Origin: Pontibacter sp. HSC-36F09 | GTDB taxonomy: Bacteria > Bacteroidota > Bacteroidia > Cytophagales > Hymenobacteraceae | Assembly: GCF_024171605.1 (NCBI RefSeq) | Contig: NZ_JALKAA010000003.1 | Span: 1 to 64,000 of the forward strand | Length of the DNA: 64,000 nt | Direction: 5' to 3' | Shown here: piece by piece, positions 1-9,092 of the stretch | Layout of the letters: each line of letters begins with the position of its first letter | How positions within the stretch are numbered: position 1 is the stretch's first letter | Translations under genes and position numbers: made by a program | Notes under the pieces: model-generated | The model's database searches: none | Seen by the model: the letters and a program-made list of their open reading frames with translations, nothing else | Told to the model about the DNA's origin: nothing

Positions 1-2
1 CT

Positions 3-536
3 TCGACAAGCAAGCGCGTGCTCTACTTCGACAACATCCGCGTGGGCAACGAGCGGGCCTCTTTTAATGAAATGTCGTCTTCTGGCAGCAACACAGTAGT
101 GTCGCAGCCAACTACGACTACATTACCGACTACAACTACTTCACCGACTACAACTACAACACCTACTACAAGCTCTTCTCAGGTAGGTGGTATAACGTTG
201 GTTAATGCAGGTACAGAGAAAGACGTATTGAAGCTGACAAGTGGTGCTACATTGAGCTTTAGCGCTTTGGGTACTACTAAGTTTAACTTCCGCGCAGACC
301 TGAACGCCGGCGTAGGCAGCGTGAAGTTCGAGTTAAAAGGCGCCATGAGCCGCACCTACACCGACAACGCCGCACCGCATGCCCTGTTCGGTGACGACGG
401 AAGAGGCAACTACTATTTTGGTAACGCGACCATGCCAACGGGCAGCTATACCCTGACCGCCACGCCTTACTCTGGCAGCAATGGCTCTGGCACGGCGGGC
501 ACCCCGGTAACGTATACTTTCACTATTAAGAGCTAG
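3..536 (+). CDS. Polysaccharide-lyase-like secreted protein, C-terminal part (5' end outside window)
   Basis: This is the end of a longer gene. Its reading frame is open from base 3, and its true start lies to the left. The first visible residues, LYFDNIRVGNERASF, match the end of the intact protein at 2728-3636 (IYFDNIRVGNELASF), so the missing part is probably the same polysaccharide-lyase-like beta-jelly-roll domain. A Thr/Pro-rich linker follows, then a C-terminal domain of about 110 residues beginning GITLVNAGTEKDVLKL and ending in alternating polar/hydrophobic beta-type sequence. I recall similar domains at the ends of Bacteroidota surface proteins, but the family is not certain. The paralogue at 2728 lacks linker and tail. 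The likely role is extracellular binding or cleavage of an acidic glycan; no catalytic residues are visible in this fragment. Confidence 0.7.
   Translation, partial: STSKRVLYFDNIRVGNERASFNEMSSSGSNTVVSQPTTTTLPTTTTSPTTTTTPTTSSSQVGGITLVNAGTEKDVLKLTSGATLSFSALGTTKFNFRADLNAGVGSVKFELKGAMSRTYTDNAAPHALFGDDGRGNYYFGNATMPTGSYTLTATPYSGSNGSGTAGTPVTYTFTIKS
111..172 (+). repeat. Short in-frame repeat encoding a Thr/Pro linker
   Basis: ACCGACTACAACTAC occurs at 125-139 and again at 143-157, an 18-base period, flanked by degenerate copies. It encodes TTTT-(L/S)-P type repeats. Such repeats can change length by slippage and usually form flexible, possibly O-glycosylated spacers between extracellular domains. 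Confidence 0.7.
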
Positions 537-572
537 TAGATTACATACTGCCTCTTGCAGGCACCACTAATG

Positions 573-609
573 AAGAGCAGCTGGCCCAATGGTCAGCTGC
601 TCTTTTTTT
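573..609 (+). terminator. Intrinsic terminator after the lyase-like gene
   Basis: An 11-bp perfect stem (AAGAGCAGCTG at 573-583 with its complement at 594-604) encloses a 10-base loop and runs into a T-tract (603-609). It lies 37 bases after the stop codon at 536. Confidence 0.9.
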
Positions 610-1317
610 ATGACCTGTTCTAAGCAAATTTTGAGTACAGCCGAAGACTCATTATGCTAATGTTATAGGCTGTGTGCTGTGTTAGCAAGTAAATTTTTGA
701 TCTGGTAATATACTAAGAGCAACTCAAAATTTAGATAGCTAAGCTAAAGGCTTTAGTCATCATGCTATTAACTCGTCGAAGTGACATTGATTTGAAAAAT
801 AAACTGTCTCTTTTCAAGAGACAAATTCCATTGACACTTAAATAATGTCTATTCCCTAATAAAACAGAAAAGTTAACGCCGCTTTTTGTTCAATTAAGTA
901 TAATAAATATATAATTTAAAATAAGGGTCGAAAATTTAAATTATTTGCAGTGTAACATTTTTTCTGTAATTACTTATATATAATTAAAGCACCGAATAAG
1001 TTTATCAATTGATTTTTTGAGGCTTAATGGTATTTGAACTTTTACACTACTGGACCTATGGAAAAAAACTACACTTACACACCCACAAAGCACCCCTATT
1101 CACGCTTTTTATCGCACAACGAAAGAAAACGACATAGTAAGTCTACATAATAATTAAAGATCGGTGATGTCGGCTAATAGTGCGGCTGGTAAAAATAATT
1201 ACTTGCCATAGTAGTTAAGGTATACCCGCTTCAAAATACGCATCGCTTATAAAGTTTATCCGAATTCCTGTGGAGAAATCATCCTGCGTGTATGTTGCTC
1301 ATTTGATTTTAAAGATT
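610..1317. other. AT-rich intergenic region upstream of the priming glycosyltransferase
   Basis: About 700 bases without a convincing gene. It holds a perfect short hairpin at 805-823 (TGTCTCTT, loop TTC, AAGAGACA) that lacks a T-run, so it looks more like an operator or leader structure than a terminator. It also has long A/T runs at 890-1010. I see no clear TAnnTTTG box at a usable distance. The promoter of the 1318 gene is presumably here. Confidence 0.5.
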
Positions 1318-2700
1318 ATGATTAAATCGAAACAAAGACTTCCCATGCTCTACCTCGGAGGGGATATGCTTACTATCGTTCTTATATCTTGCATCGCTTT
1401 CTATTTTATTAATGATAAAGAGTATCAGCAAACCGCATGGATAGTGTTAGTTGTTACTGTGTTCGCGTGGACCTTGATTAGTTACTGGATTAGGTTGCAG
1501 GACTCTGATCTGTATAGTAAGGTTAACTTGCGAGTGGTAAACTACATTAAAACTTATATCCTGCTGATTGGTATTGTGGTCGCCCTTTATACCTTCTTTC
1601 CACTATCAGGAGAGACTAAAAACATAGTGGCAGCTATTGTCCTTGGTATTCCCATTATAGGTATACCTGTAAACCTGCTTGTAGTAAATACGATTGAACA
1701 TTTGCGCAATAGTAATAGCGGAACTAAATACACGCTGGTAGCAGGTGTTGGAGATATGGCCGGTAATGTCGAGAAACACCTCCAACGCCACAATGGATCC
1801 CACTCTAAACTGAAAGGTTTTATCGATTGTAAAAAGGAGGAATGTGTGGTGCCCCAAGATAGGGTAGTGGGTGATTTGGATACTATAAACGAATACCTTA
1901 AAACTAATTCTGTAGATGAGATCGTCATTGCTATACCTGTCAAAGTTTCCAAGAAAGTGAAGAGTATAATCGCAGCTGCAGATTATCATGGCGTGCGTGT
2001 AAAGTATATTCCTGATTATAGGGGACTGTTCGGAGATAGCTACAAGATGACCAGGTATGGTGAACTGGATGCTATTAACGTGAGGCAACTCCCATTGGAT
2101 GAAGACTATGCCTTCTTTCTGAAAAACAGCTTCGATAAGATTTTCTCAGCCTCTGCGCTTCTGGCACTCTTCCCTTTGTTTGTGGTGCTGGCTATTATGA
2201 TCAAGCTTGAATCACCTGGTCCTGTGTTTTACTGTCCTATCAGAATTGGAAAAGGTGGAAAACCATTTAAAGTGTTCAAGTTCAGAAGTATGCGTGAAAA
2301 TGATGCTGCAACTGGCGGAACAATGTCTACTCAAGTAAACGACCCCAGAATAACCAAGTTAGGAAGTGTTCTCAGAAAGTATAGCCTCGATGAATTGCCT
2401 CAGTTTATGAATGTATTGCTAGGTGATATGAGTGTAGTCGGGCCGCGACCTCACAGAGGCTTCCTAAACCAGAAGTTGCAGGAAAGCGTTGATAAGTATA
2501 TGATCCGACACTACTTCAAACCTGGTATCACAGGCTGGGCTCAGGTAAATGGCTGGCGAGGTCCAACTGAAACTGATGAACAACGCAAGCAAAGAACAAT
2601 GCATGATCTTTGGTATATGGAAAAGTGGTCTTTCGGACTTGATATCAAAATAATCTATAGAACCATTTTCAGTAGAAAGACACATAAAAGTGCTTACTGA
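1318..2700 (+). CDS. Polyprenyl-phosphate sugar-1-phosphate transferase (WcaJ-type priming glycosyltransferase)
   Basis: The protein likely transfers a sugar-1-phosphate from a nucleotide sugar to undecaprenyl phosphate, the first step of exopolysaccharide assembly at the inner membrane. The N-terminal part carries four or five hydrophobic segments and a CoA-binding-like Rossmann region around residues 135-230. A further membrane segment, near residues 275-300, leads into the bacterial sugar transferase domain. Signature pieces there are FKVFKFRSMREND, DELPQFMNVLLGDMS, VVGPRPH and PGITGWAQVNGW. The ATG at 1318 gives 460 residues, starting MIKSKQRLP, as in relatives. A GTG 48 bases upstream (1270) would add 16 residues with no recognisable role. 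It is the only priming enzyme in the window, so it probably serves the minus-strand glycan operon too. Confidence 0.9.
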   Translation: MIKSKQRLPMLYLGGDMLTIVLISCIAFYFINDKEYQQTAWIVLVVTVFAWTLISYWIRLQDSDLYSKVNLRVVNYIKTYILLIGIVVALYTFFPLSGETKNIVAAIVLGIPIIGIPVNLLVVNTIEHLRNSNSGTKYTLVAGVGDMAGNVEKHLQRHNGSHSKLKGFIDCKKEECVVPQDRVVGDLDTINEYLKTNSVDEIVIAIPVKVSKKVKSIIAAADYHGVRVKYIPDYRGLFGDSYKMTRYGELDAINVRQLPLDEDYAFFLKNSFDKIFSASALLALFPLFVVLAIMIKLESPGPVFYCPIRIGKGGKPFKVFKFRSMRENDAATGGTMSTQVNDPRITKLGSVLRKYSLDELPQFMNVLLGDMSVVGPRPHRGFLNQKLQESVDKYMIRHYFKPGITGWAQVNGWRGPTETDEQRKQRTMHDLWYMEKWSFGLDIKIIYRTIFSRKTHKSAY

Positions 2701-2727
2701 ATAACATTCAGCACTAAGGTTGAATTA

Positions 2728-3636
2728 GTGAGGCGAAAAGAATACATGATGAGGGGCTATGGGGTTGTGGTAATGGGTATTGTTGGTCTGTTTGGGTGGG
2801 GCGTCCTATGGTTTGGAAACTTATACCCTTCATTTTCGCTGCAGCCAGACTACATGAGCATTACAGATTTGCGATACCAAGTGGACCGGATAAGTGCCAA
2901 TTCAAGGAACGCATTTTGGCAAACGCTGGAGGAGCGGCCTCTAGAAGATTATCTGCTTTTTGAAGAAACATTTGAGGGCATCGAGCCTCTCTCTACAACT
3001 GTAAACCTGCAGACTGACTCAGAACACGGCTTCCATGTCGTCACTGATCCGGTAAACAAAAAAAACAAGGCTGCTCGATTTGAACTGCGCGCATCAGACC
3101 CGATGGTCCATCGGGGAAAACGGTCTGAGTTGTTTGTATTAGATAGGGTAACACAGAAAGAAATTTGGTACAGTTTTGCCGTGCTTTTCCCTGAGAGTGG
3201 CTACACTCCGGATTCTTCCAATGAACTGATTAGCCAATGGCACCAGGAAGGGAGTCCCCCCATTTCGTTACGTACAGTAGACGACATTATTTACCTCCGG
3301 GTGCGTCACAGCACCCAATCGGATAAGTGGAAGGTTATGGATGTGGCTCCTCTAACAAAGGATGTCTGGCATGAGTTTGTCTTTCATATCATTCACTCTG
3401 CGGGTGCGGACGCATTGATAGAGGTATGGCATAATGGCCAGAAGTGTGTGACTTATAAAGGGCCTAATCATTTCGAAGATAAAAAAATGCCCTATTGGAA
3501 AGTTGGCGTCTACAAAGCGAAATGGAATAATAATAGAACTGCATCAGATACAAGAGTTATTTATTTTGATAATATCAGAGTAGGGAATGAGTTGGCTTCA
3601 TTTGAAACGATGCAGCCTTTCGAGGAATTAGAATGA
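2728..3636 (+). CDS. Membrane-anchored polysaccharide-lyase-like protein
   Basis: A 302-residue protein (GTG start; the ATGs at 2746 and 2749 are alternatives). One N-terminal hydrophobic segment, VVVMGIVGLFGWGVLWFG, acts as signal or anchor. The rest resembles the heparin-lyase-I-like/polysaccharide lyase jelly-roll family: KRSELFVLDR, ISQWHQEGSPP, DVWHEFVFHI and the terminal YFDNIRVGNELASF. Conserved Arg, Gln and His residues in these blocks are the ones such enzymes use to bind acidic sugars. It lies 27 bases after the priming transferase and before a polysaccharide deacetylase, so a role in cutting or trimming the exported polymer is likely. It is a shorter paralogue of the truncated gene at the left edge. 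Substrate unknown. Confidence 0.75.
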   Translation: MRRKEYMMRGYGVVVMGIVGLFGWGVLWFGNLYPSFSLQPDYMSITDLRYQVDRISANSRNAFWQTLEERPLEDYLLFEETFEGIEPLSTTVNLQTDSEHGFHVVTDPVNKKNKAARFELRASDPMVHRGKRSELFVLDRVTQKEIWYSFAVLFPESGYTPDSSNELISQWHQEGSPPISLRTVDDIIYLRVRHSTQSDKWKVMDVAPLTKDVWHEFVFHIIHSAGADALIEVWHNGQKCVTYKGPNHFEDKKMPYWKVGVYKAKWNNNRTASDTRVIYFDNIRVGNELASFETMQPFEELE

Positions 3637-3766
3637 CAAGATATCAATTTATAGAACGAAAGAATAAGGGCTAATTCTCGGTATTAGCCATGGCTCTCTG
3701 CTCATTGTAAGGAGCGGAATACTTTTTGCAATTAATCTATCTACTAACAGCATTACGGTAATTTCT

Positions 3767-4750
3767 ATGGAACTAAGTGCCAGAAACGTATTCACTTGGC
3801 TGTTGGCAAACCTGCTGATAATGTGCGGATTTGTAAACAGGGCTAAAAAACGGGCGATGAGAGGAGATCACATTTTATCGATGTACTTTCATGATCCTTC
3901 CAAAAAAGAGTTCGAAGCTTGTATCAAATGGTTAAAAAGTAATGGATTTACGTTTCTGAGTCCAGAGGATTTACATAATATCATAACCGAAGACCTTGCA
4001 ATGCCAAAAGGGGCGGTACTCATGACGGCAGATGATGGTTGGAAAGGGAATGAATCAAATTTGGTAGCTGTGGCAGAAAAATACCAGGTGCCGATTACCA
4101 TCTTTGTATCTACAGAGGCCGTGGAAGAAGGTGCCTACTGGTGGGCGTACCTTGAGAAGGCTAAGGACCTCAACATCTCTATACCTCCTAAGTCTTCTTT
4201 AAAACTGATCATGAATGACAAGCGTGCCGCTCTTATCAATGAAATAAAACGTCGGACTAAGGTGGATAGACAGGCGATGACGATCAATCAGATTAGACAG
4301 ATCTCTGAATCGAAGTATGTTACTTTAGGGGGACACACACATACACATCCGATCTTAGTTAATTGTAGAACAGAACAACTATACAACGAACTGCATGTTT
4401 CGAAACAAAAGTTAGAGGCCTGGACAGGTAAAGAGATAAAATACTTTGCGTATCCTAATGGAGATTTTGGGGAACGTGAGATGCGCGCACTGAGTGAACT
4501 TGGGTATAAGCTAGCATTCTCGAGTGAGCCCCGTCAGACAAGTAGAGCTGATTTAAGGAACACTTACTGTTTGCCACGGTTTGGGCTGTTGGAAGGGGCA
4601 TCGCTGGCAGAGAACATCTGCCGTATGACAGGTGTCTGGAAACCTCTGATGCTGAAATTTAGATTACCGGAATTAGCTAAGGACGAGAATACCTCGATGG
4701 AGACTCCGGTATACAGGAGAAGAGAGAGTACAAAATTGTTGACCTCCTGA
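3767..4750 (+). CDS. Polysaccharide deacetylase family protein (NodB-type)
   Basis: A 327-residue protein likely to remove N- or O-acetyl groups from an amino-sugar polymer. The NodB motifs are visible: LMTADDGWKGN (motif 1, with the catalytic base and metal Asp pair, although TADDG replaces the usual TFDDG), GGHTHTHPIL (motif 2, metal-binding His residues) and YFAYPNGDF (motif 3). The start has a hydrophobic stretch, VFTWLLANLLIMCGFV, that could be a membrane anchor. It ends the plus-strand block of the glycan locus and faces the pyruvyl transferase across a shared terminator. The tail after residue 280 is charged and not recognised. Confidence 0.85.
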   Translation: MELSARNVFTWLLANLLIMCGFVNRAKKRAMRGDHILSMYFHDPSKKEFEACIKWLKSNGFTFLSPEDLHNIITEDLAMPKGAVLMTADDGWKGNESNLVAVAEKYQVPITIFVSTEAVEEGAYWWAYLEKAKDLNISIPPKSSLKLIMNDKRAALINEIKRRTKVDRQAMTINQIRQISESKYVTLGGHTHTHPILVNCRTEQLYNELHVSKQKLEAWTGKEIKYFAYPNGDFGEREMRALSELGYKLAFSSEPRQTSRADLRNTYCLPRFGLLEGASLAENICRMTGVWKPLMLKFRLPELAKDENTSMETPVYRRRESTKLLTS

Positions 4751-4784
4751 GTAATCAACCTCTAAAAAAGGTATAGTTGATTCT

Positions 4785-4822
4785 AAAATAAAGATGCTAG
4801 TGTACACTAGCATCTTTATTTT
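4785..4822. terminator. Bidirectional terminator, 19-bp perfect palindrome
   Basis: Bases 4785-4822 form an uninterrupted palindrome centred at 4803/4804 (GATGCTAGTGTACACTAGCATC core). A-tracts lie on the left and T-tracts on the right, so it works as a terminator in both directions. It sits between the convergent genes ending at 4750 (+) and 4865 (-), closing both halves of the polysaccharide locus. Confidence 0.9.
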
Positions 4823-4864
4823 GCGCGCCGGAGAAATTTAACCTGAAAATACAGCAGTGACTAT

Positions 4865-6067
4865 TTATTGGATAGTTTCTATCGGCTGGTGTATTGTACT
4901 GGAGTCCAGCTTTAGCTCATCTTGCAAGAACTTAATTGATTTCGCTCTTTCATACGCCAGAATATCATTCACTTTGCGCCAGTCGATTGTCTCCAAAATA
5001 AGTTTCCTTTTTATATTGGTGATATCTGTGATAAGTCTTTCTTCTAGACCAAATAATTGTAGGAGCGACTCAAATCGTGTTATTCCTCTTCGTTCGTTAC
5101 CAATCGCCAAAAAGGGCTTATTGAACAAAATAGATAAAGCGCAGCCGTGGAAGGAATCAGTAATCACAAACTCTGCATCGCGAATCCCCCTTAGCCATTT
5201 CGTGATTGGAGGAAAAATACAGTTCTGTATCTCCTTTCTGTTCTCTATGGTAAATGGCTTGATTTGCATCTCACTCAAAAGAGTTAGGTTAAGCTCATTA
5301 GCAACATTGTGGATAAAGCAGTCTTTCTCTGCATCTCTATCAAGTACATAGGTCATTAATGTTCCTTCTATTTTCGGCTCATTCTCCTGCTGTATCAACA
5401 TAGAATAATCTTGGGGCTCCAGAAGCAAAGTAGGGTCCAGCACGCGTATTGCTTCGACTCCTAAGTTTTCATAGCACAACGCAACCCCGGTGGTTTCCCT
5501 TACTGAAACGGTGTCGAACTTCTTGATTAAAGTAGAACACTTTTCTGTTTCCTGTCTAGTAAATTCCCAGTCCGAAACACCAAATGATGCCGCATAGGCA
5601 ATTCTCTTTATCTTCTTTTTATCATCAAGGAAGTCTAAGAAAAAATTCGTGATATTGGGTGAGTATTTCGGTCGCCATACCTGGTCGCTTCCCACCACAT
5701 ATGCATCGAAATCTTCCTTCTGAAGCATATACATGCTATCATCTGAGTCTATTAATGACGTAATTGGACTTATATATTTATCTGTGAAGTATGCAGTGTG
5801 TTTACCAATCTTTAGTTTTTCCTTTCGTGTTGGATATTGAATGACAAAGTCCTTATTATTGAGTATATGACCCTGTATGAAGACCTCTGCATAAGATTTT
5901 AACTCTTTGAGCAGGCCTCTCCTGTTATATTTCCTGTTTATTATCCAGGCATCATGGCCAAAGCTCTTTATGGTTTTCTGCAGTGCATACGCCTGAAGCA
6001 GCCCCCCATAATTATTATGCAAGGGTTGGGTTAGGATACCTACTTTTCTGTATTGTTTAACTTCCAC
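4865..6067 (-). CDS. Polysaccharide pyruvyl transferase family protein
   Basis: A 400-residue cytoplasmic enzyme of the CsaB/PssM-like pyruvyl transferase family, expected to add a pyruvyl ketal from phosphoenolpyruvate to a sugar of the repeat unit. Family signatures: ILTQPLHNNYGGLLQAYAL at the N-terminus, AYVVGSDQVWRP, AYAASFGVSDW, VLDPTLLL and the C-terminal FVITDSFHGCALSILFNKP with the conserved His. It starts six bases after the stop of the FrhB-type gene, so the two are co-translated. It is the last gene of the 26-kb minus-strand run. Members of this family are not always true pyruvyl transferases, so the exact donor is inferred. Confidence 0.85.
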   Translation of the reverse strand: MEVKQYRKVGILTQPLHNNYGGLLQAYALQKTIKSFGHDAWIINRKYNRRGLLKELKSYAEVFIQGHILNNKDFVIQYPTRKEKLKIGKHTAYFTDKYISPITSLIDSDDSMYMLQKEDFDAYVVGSDQVWRPKYSPNITNFFLDFLDDKKKIKRIAYAASFGVSDWEFTRQETEKCSTLIKKFDTVSVRETTGVALCYENLGVEAIRVLDPTLLLEPQDYSMLIQQENEPKIEGTLMTYVLDRDAEKDCFIHNVANELNLTLLSEMQIKPFTIENRKEIQNCIFPPITKWLRGIRDAEFVITDSFHGCALSILFNKPFLAIGNERRGITRFESLLQLFGLEERLITDITNIKRKLILETIDWRKVNDILAYERAKSIKFLQDELKLDSSTIHQPIETIQ

Positions 6068-6072
6068 CTCTT

Positions 6073-7407
6073 TCAGTCTAAGTATTTGCGTATCTTCTGA
6101 TTTAATTTGGTAACTACCTTCAAGGTCAGCAGGTCTTTCCTCATTCTTGAATCAAAACTTGCTGCACCAGGGTATTGCGACCAGAATAACAGGCTGTTTG
6201 CCCGTACCTTTAACCTAATTGTTTGAACAAGCTTGCTCGGGTATGAGATGTCTTCAGCAACAAATCTTTTAGGAGGAATAATGTCTCCTTGGTCTGTAGC
6301 TTTTTTTATTCTGAATGGTTGCGCCTTTTGTCTGTGGTTGAAACTTCCACTTTGCGACTTAAGAAACTCCTCAAGTGGCATCAGGTGTATGTTCAATTTC
6401 CCTTGCGCTAAAGTTGTCTGTATAAGCTTATCGGCAGCTGCTGATCGTGTTACAATGACACTTGTGCCGGCACCGTCCTTAGCATAAGGATGTATCCAGG
6501 CGTCACCTAAGGAGATGTCGGCCAGTTCCGTGGTAACATCATCACAAAAATCGCAAGCTTTAGCTTTAAATAAGCCGGTCCCCCACATGTCTCCGACGTT
6601 CTTCATTTTTATCTGTTTCTCTATGCATGTATGGGCTTCTATACAGCCGAATGAATAGTCATAGGCTGTAGAAGAAAGATCTTTGATTCTATAGGCAGGG
6701 CTTTTGAAATTGCCATCTTCTATTCCTGATTTTGAGGCGAGGTAGTCCGTGAAAAAAGAACTTTTTAACCCGCCACAAATGATACCAACTAAGAATTTTA
6801 TTTTTTGCCTGAGCTCGGGGTGGTGGTATTGAGCAAGTCTAATAGCTTTAATAAAGCACGCGACACCGGAAATAGCTACTACACCAGGCAGATCAATTAT
6901 TTTAGGTAGCACTGTTGCTAAAGTAACGGGATAATATTTGGTTTTAGATGCCTGCAATAATTCCTCCTTGGTGCTACTGATAGCATATTCATAGAAATTA
7001 GTTGAGGATTCTCTGACAGAGATTATGTGATTAATCTCTCCGCTTTCTAATAGTGAAGCGAAAACAAGAGTTGCTATACCTCCAGAGGAAGACCTGCTTC
7101 TAAAATCAGCAGAGTAGCCTGCGTAAATTTTGTTATACCTCCCAATATTTCGATGATAATTAGGAGCATCCTGCAGGAAGAGGGATGCTATTTCATCTTC
7201 TGTTCTAACTTCGCTAACAGGCTTTGGATTGAAAGGACATAGCGCTAAATCATATTTTGAAAGAGAAGCGTTTTCTTTTAAATGAGGAACCAGAAAACCA
7301 TTTTCATTCCACTTCATCTCTATCACATCCTCGTGCATATAAGTACACATGCCACAGCCTACACACAACTCATTAGCCAAGACAGTGTTAATTGCATTCT
7401 CTTTCAT
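6073..7407 (-). CDS. FrhB-type iron-sulfur flavoprotein (coenzyme F420 hydrogenase/dehydrogenase beta-subunit family)
   Basis: A 444-residue protein. The N-terminus holds one cysteine cluster of ferredoxin type, CVGCGMCTYM. The body shows FrhB_N and FrhB_C features: RSSSGGIATLVFASLL, ISGVACFIKAI, FLVGIICGGLKSSFFTDYL, and a second cysteine group (KACDFCDDVTTELADISLGD). This fits a 4Fe-4S plus flavin reductase. Members found in glycan clusters, usually beside pyruvyl transferases as here, are thought to support sugar or donor modification, but the reaction is not established. F420 itself is unlikely to be the cofactor in this lineage. Confidence 0.8.
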   Translation of the reverse strand: MKENAINTVLANELCVGCGMCTYMHEDVIEMKWNENGFLVPHLKENASLSKYDLALCPFNPKPVSEVRTEDEIASLFLQDAPNYHRNIGRYNKIYAGYSADFRSRSSSGGIATLVFASLLESGEINHIISVRESSTNFYEYAISSTKEELLQASKTKYYPVTLATVLPKIIDLPGVVAISGVACFIKAIRLAQYHHPELRQKIKFLVGIICGGLKSSFFTDYLASKSGIEDGNFKSPAYRIKDLSSTAYDYSFGCIEAHTCIEKQIKMKNVGDMWGTGLFKAKACDFCDDVTTELADISLGDAWIHPYAKDGAGTSVIVTRSAAADKLIQTTLAQGKLNIHLMPLEEFLKSQSGSFNHRQKAQPFRIKKATDQGDIIPPKRFVAEDISYPSKLVQTIRLKVRANSLLFWSQYPGAASFDSRMRKDLLTLKVVTKLNQKIRKYLD

Positions 7408-7516
7408 TTATAGAGTTATTAATATGTTTTAAATCCCATGGAGCGTAAAGACTATTGTCATATTAGAGAACTATCTTAATATTAGTTAACAACAGCTCGT
7501 AGGCTGGAGCTTATTA

Positions 7517-9064
7517 TTATTGTAAGCCATTATAGTAAAGTATTGCCTTTGAGAGCACCTTTCTGACAGGTACCAAGATGAGTTCTCTCTCATAATTGTT
7601 AAGCCCTATCCACCAGGTTGCATTCACATACATGATACTGAATATAAGAACCTTGATGGACAGAGATAAAAAGGTATATTCATTGTTGATCATATTAAGA
7701 ATAATTCCAACTAGAACTACAGCCGTGACTGGAAGCGCCATAGAGCCTATTTCTTTCCAGAAGCGCGGAATATCGATAAGCACCCGCTTATAGTAGTAGA
7801 TATTCATGACGATTATATTCCCCACAATCAGGGACACAGAAGTCCCAATAGCACAGCCTAGCCCACCATATAACTTTGCTAGTGGAATGCTGATGGCCAG
7901 GCTTGACGTAGCCACCAAAATGTAAACCAAGGACCGAAATTTATGCTGATTCCTCGCCTGTAGAATGGAAATGCCTAAGGTTTGGATCAAAGGCACGGTA
8001 AGTGGGATCATCAACAGTACAGCAATCAGATAGGCATCGGCGTAGTCAGCGCCGGCCCAAAGCACAATAAAAGTTTTTCCGAAAAGAATGAACACACTCA
8101 GCACAAATGCCATCACGATAAACTGTAATCTGCCTGTACGGATAAAGAGTTCGGACACTTCTTTATCAGGCGTGTTGCGTGCGACCATGGCCGTTACTTT
8201 AGGTAAGAATACACCAGAAATGGCCGTAGAAAGACTCATATAGTACATCTGCAGTTGCACGGCAATGGCATAAATGGCCACTACAGCTGTACCTGCTACA
8301 ACACCAAGCACAAGCTGGCCAGTGCTCCAATAAATCTTGTCAACTACTACGCCTAGAAATATAAAGAAAGAGTAAGTTGAAATTCCTTTTAACATATTCC
8401 ACTCCATCTTTTCGAAATACAGTTTAATTTTCAGTTTTGTAAAACAGTACCAACCATTTATGAGCAGACTGATAATGTTTAACAGTGTGATGACTATAAC
8501 AATACCAATGGCTTTGTAACCCATCAGGAGCAGTGGAATCATTAGGCAGGGCGAGATTAATGCCCGCACAATATTGACCATCTTTTGGAACACATAGTTT
8601 TCATAAGCTACTATGATCGAACCAAAAATACTGAGCGGAAACGTTGCAGCAAGGTTGAAGATCAACAGTACCACCATGATGCGCGCTTTATCCAACTCTG
8701 CGGATGATAGGGCGTTGCCAAACAGGACCTCAACGTTGTAGTATAGTAAGGTGCCAGCTATTATGACGAGCACACTGATGCCGCAGTACAAGGCCAGAAA
8801 CATACCAAACAAAGCATACTGTTCTTGTTGCTTGTTCTGCGCTCTGTATTTTGCGGTATAGCGAACTACTGCATTTCCCAATCCCAGATCCAGAACGGTA
8901 AGGTAGGCAACCACAGAGGCTACCAGGGAGTAAAGACCAAACTCAGACTTACCCAGCATCCGCAACATGAAAGGTGTAAAAAGCAAGCCTACCAGATTGT
9001 TTATACCGATAGAGGCATACGACAGCAAAGCGCCTGCTTTTAATTGATTGATAGCCATAGCCAA
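7517..9064 (-). CDS. Polysaccharide flippase (MOP superfamily, Wzx-like) no. 1
   Basis: A 515-residue integral membrane protein with about 12-14 hydrophobic segments across its length. The N-terminal signature, GALLSYASIGINNLVGLLFTPFMLRMLG, then EFGLYSLVASVVAYLTVLDLGLGNAVVRY (each quoted here only as a landmark; residues about 10-70), is typical of Wzx/oligosaccharide flippases. It would turn the lipid-linked repeat unit across the inner membrane. It lies 28 bases after asnB in the same operon. A second flippase is present at 24066-25505. Residues before ATG 9064 add nothing, and the start MAMAINQLKAG is accepted. Confidence 0.88.
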   Translation of the reverse strand: MAMAINQLKAGALLSYASIGINNLVGLLFTPFMLRMLGKSEFGLYSLVASVVAYLTVLDLGLGNAVVRYTAKYRAQNKQQEQYALFGMFLALYCGISVLVIIAGTLLYYNVEVLFGNALSSAELDKARIMVVLLIFNLAATFPLSIFGSIIVAYENYVFQKMVNIVRALISPCLMIPLLLMGYKAIGIVIVITLLNIISLLINGWYCFTKLKIKLYFEKMEWNMLKGISTYSFFIFLGVVVDKIYWSTGQLVLGVVAGTAVVAIYAIAVQLQMYYMSLSTAISGVFLPKVTAMVARNTPDKEVSELFIRTGRLQFIVMAFVLSVFILFGKTFIVLWAGADYADAYLIAVLLMIPLTVPLIQTLGISILQARNQHKFRSLVYILVATSSLAISIPLAKLYGGLGCAIGTSVSLIVGNIIVMNIYYYKRVLIDIPRFWKEIGSMALPVTAVVLVGIILNMINNEYTFLSLSIKVLIFSIMYVNATWWIGLNNYERELILVPVRKVLSKAILYYNGLQ

Positions 9065-9092
9065 AGTAAAGGGTATAGAGTTATACCTACTG

